The notes under the pieces: model-generated | Database searches by the model: none | Seen by the model: only the letters and a program-made list of their open reading frames with translations | Told to the model about the DNA's origin: nothing | Assembly: GCA_030141605.1 (NCBI GenBank) | Contig: JAQGDQ010000118.1 | Location: forward strand, 401,501-465,500 | DNA from: Tubiluchus corallicola | Taxonomy: Eukaryota > Priapulida > Priapulimorpha > Priapulimorphida > Tubiluchidae | Direction: 5' to 3' | DNA: 64,000 nt | Translations under genes and position numbers: made by a program | Shown: piece by piece, positions 62,661 to 64,000 of the stretch | Position numbering within the stretch: position 1 is the stretch's first letter | Layout: the number at the start of each line of letters is the position of its first letter

Positions 62661-63758
62661 TTATGTGAGTGTGGAAGCGCTTTCACAAGAGATTACAAAA
62701 CATGACACAATTGAATAATTGAAGTTGAAGGACTAACCCAGCAATATGATCTTGTATAAATTAGTTGATTATTAGTTTTCTGCAACTTATGCATTAGAAA
62801 ACACTTCTTTGTAATTACAGTTTTACTTATTATACCTTATTGTAATTTGTAAATAGGATATCGTACTTAATTGCTGCTAAGGAAAATGGTTCAGTTACGT
62901 TTCAGTATGCGTCATTTAAGTTTTGTGTAGTACACGCAGTGGCCGTGAACTTCAGTCTTGCATACGCGAATTTATTTTGTTTTTGTTAGGTTAGTGCATT
63001 GTGTATTTCAACTTTGTAACCTGTTGTTAATTGGCTTCAATAATTGTTATCGTATCTGATGATGAGTGCCATAATTGTGTATCTGAAGTAGCTGTACCAT
63101 TTCACCATGCATGCAGCATCAAGTTTGCATGTTGTCTTTGTTTTAGTAGAAAACACTGCTTTACTTGCAGTTTTATTGTTCACTGTGTTGCTTGCTTCAA
63201 CTAGAATTAAACACGGCGATTTTCCTGTGTAAGAAGAGCAGTTCCTTATATAGACGCATCACAGTTGCGTGTCATTCATAACTATTCGGGTTCAGGATTA
63301 TGAAATTTGATAAAAAATTTGGGAATTTTGTTTTTGGACCACCCAGCGATCTTGCCAAAACTGCTTGATAAAAGACTAGCAAAGCTCAGGTGACATTACA
63401 ACAATGTTATTGTTCAATGACATAATTTTCATTGTTTTTTTGGTTCTTTTCTCTGAAGTTTGTATCAAATGTATCTCCATATATAAATGGAATACTATTG
63501 TTCTGAATTGTTGAGAAAGATACCACAACTTTTCATGGTGATTGGCTTGTATTTGGTCTTACATTTTTTCATAACCTTGTTATACTTTTTCTGTCCCACA
63601 ACAATTCATATGCCATAAATACTTAGCCGTGTAGCAGAATTAAGTGATTAAAATGACATGGTGTTTTCTTCGTTGATTGCAGAACCTTTGGGAAGTGTAA
63701 CTGAATGCAATTTGGCTACAGTTAAAAACCATACATTGAGCAACAGATCGAACAAACC
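62661..63758. other. spacer between zinc-finger copies 4 and 5
   Basis: No gene recognised; probably the UTR of copy 4 and the 5' intron of copy 5. A clear acceptor (CGTTGATTGCAG, ending at 63682) lies 76 nt before the ATG of copy 5, closely matching the acceptor of copies 1 and 4. Confidence 0.5.
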
Positions 63759-64000
63759 ATGGAATCGGGAGGCATGATCTACTTCAAATGCACGTCTTGT
63801 TCTGAGTGTTTTATGAATGAAGACGTTTTCTTTGCTCACAGCAGAACATGGCATTGCAAGATTCTCGTAAGCGAAGGCCAAGATCCTTGTGATCAGGTGA
63901 CCAATGGTATTAAAGAAGAGAGTGTTTCTGCACCAGAAAAGGAGTGTGATTTAATCAGCGGGGAAGACTTTGATGACTGCGTTGTTGTTTCCCAGGACAG
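63759..64000 (+). CDS. C2H2 zinc-finger protein, cluster copy 5 (5' part only)
   Basis: The open frame begins MESGGMIYFKC with ACCATGG context and runs to the window edge (about 80 codons). The N-terminal finger (C11, C14, H27, H32) and HCKILVSEGQD are intact. The following linker (NGIKEESVSAPEKE) resembles that of copies 2 and 4. The C-terminal fingers would lie beyond 64000. The splice acceptor just upstream is conserved with the other copies. No defects are visible in the part present. Confidence 0.85.
   Translation, partial: MESGGMIYFKCTSCSECFMNEDVFFAHSRTWHCKILVSEGQDPCDQVTNGIKEESVSAPEKECDLISGEDFDDCVVVSQD

Overview
The window is nuclear DNA of an AT-rich animal. It has long intron-bearing genes with canonical GT-AG introns plus a few GC-AG introns, abundant microsatellites, and many short DNA transposons (hAT-like, pogo/Tigger-like, Harbinger-like) together with non-LTR retrotransposon relics. 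The species cannot be named from the sequence. A RAD54B-type gene and a torsin-interacting-protein gene argue for a metazoan; as I recall RAD54B is absent from flies and nematodes, so a non-ecdysozoan marine or freshwater invertebrate (lophotrochozoan, cnidarian, sponge or invertebrate deuterostome) is the best guess. All gene models were spliced by eye from protein similarity and splice consensus.

Layout. 1-12366: no convincing gene; a GAAGA microsatellite, a 3' relic of a LINE, AT-rich DNA, and probably the 3' untranslated region of the next gene. 12367-24609 (minus): a complete nine-coding-exon EIF4H gene (274 aa, RRM plus RGG-rich tail) whose introns carry pogo-like and Harbinger-like MITEs and a near-perfect hairpin. 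24610-27131: a divergent intergenic interval holding two oppositely oriented LINE relics. 27132-42067 (plus): the first 14 coding exons of a RAD54B recombination translocase (458 codons, through helicase motif III), including a 22-nt microexon and two GC-AG introns. Its 4.4-kb intron 12 contains a single-coding-exon LAP1/LULL1-like torsin cofactor gene on the opposite strand (36867-37793). No exon encoding the second RecA-like lobe of RAD54B was found in the remaining 22 kb.

42068-64000: LINE relics and repeats, then a plus-strand tandem cluster of five related C2H2 zinc-finger genes (47960, 55346, 57702, 61773, 63759). They share a strongly conserved N-terminal finger, a diverged acidic linker, and C-terminal finger pairs. 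One copy has four C-terminal fingers that look like the fused pairs of two neighbours, one is a pseudogene with three in-frame stops but no net frameshift, and the last runs off the window. Repeats around the cluster include a 0.5-kb GA microsatellite inside a hAT-like element, two inverted copies of one hAT MITE, a foldback repeat with the 3' part of a 5S rRNA at its centre, and a pogo MITE.

EIF4H (translation), RAD54B (homologous recombination) and the torsin cofactor (nuclear envelope/ER) are unrelated housekeeping functions. The zinc-finger cluster is the part that looks lineage-specific and evolutionarily active, and it may lie inside a very long RAD54B intron.
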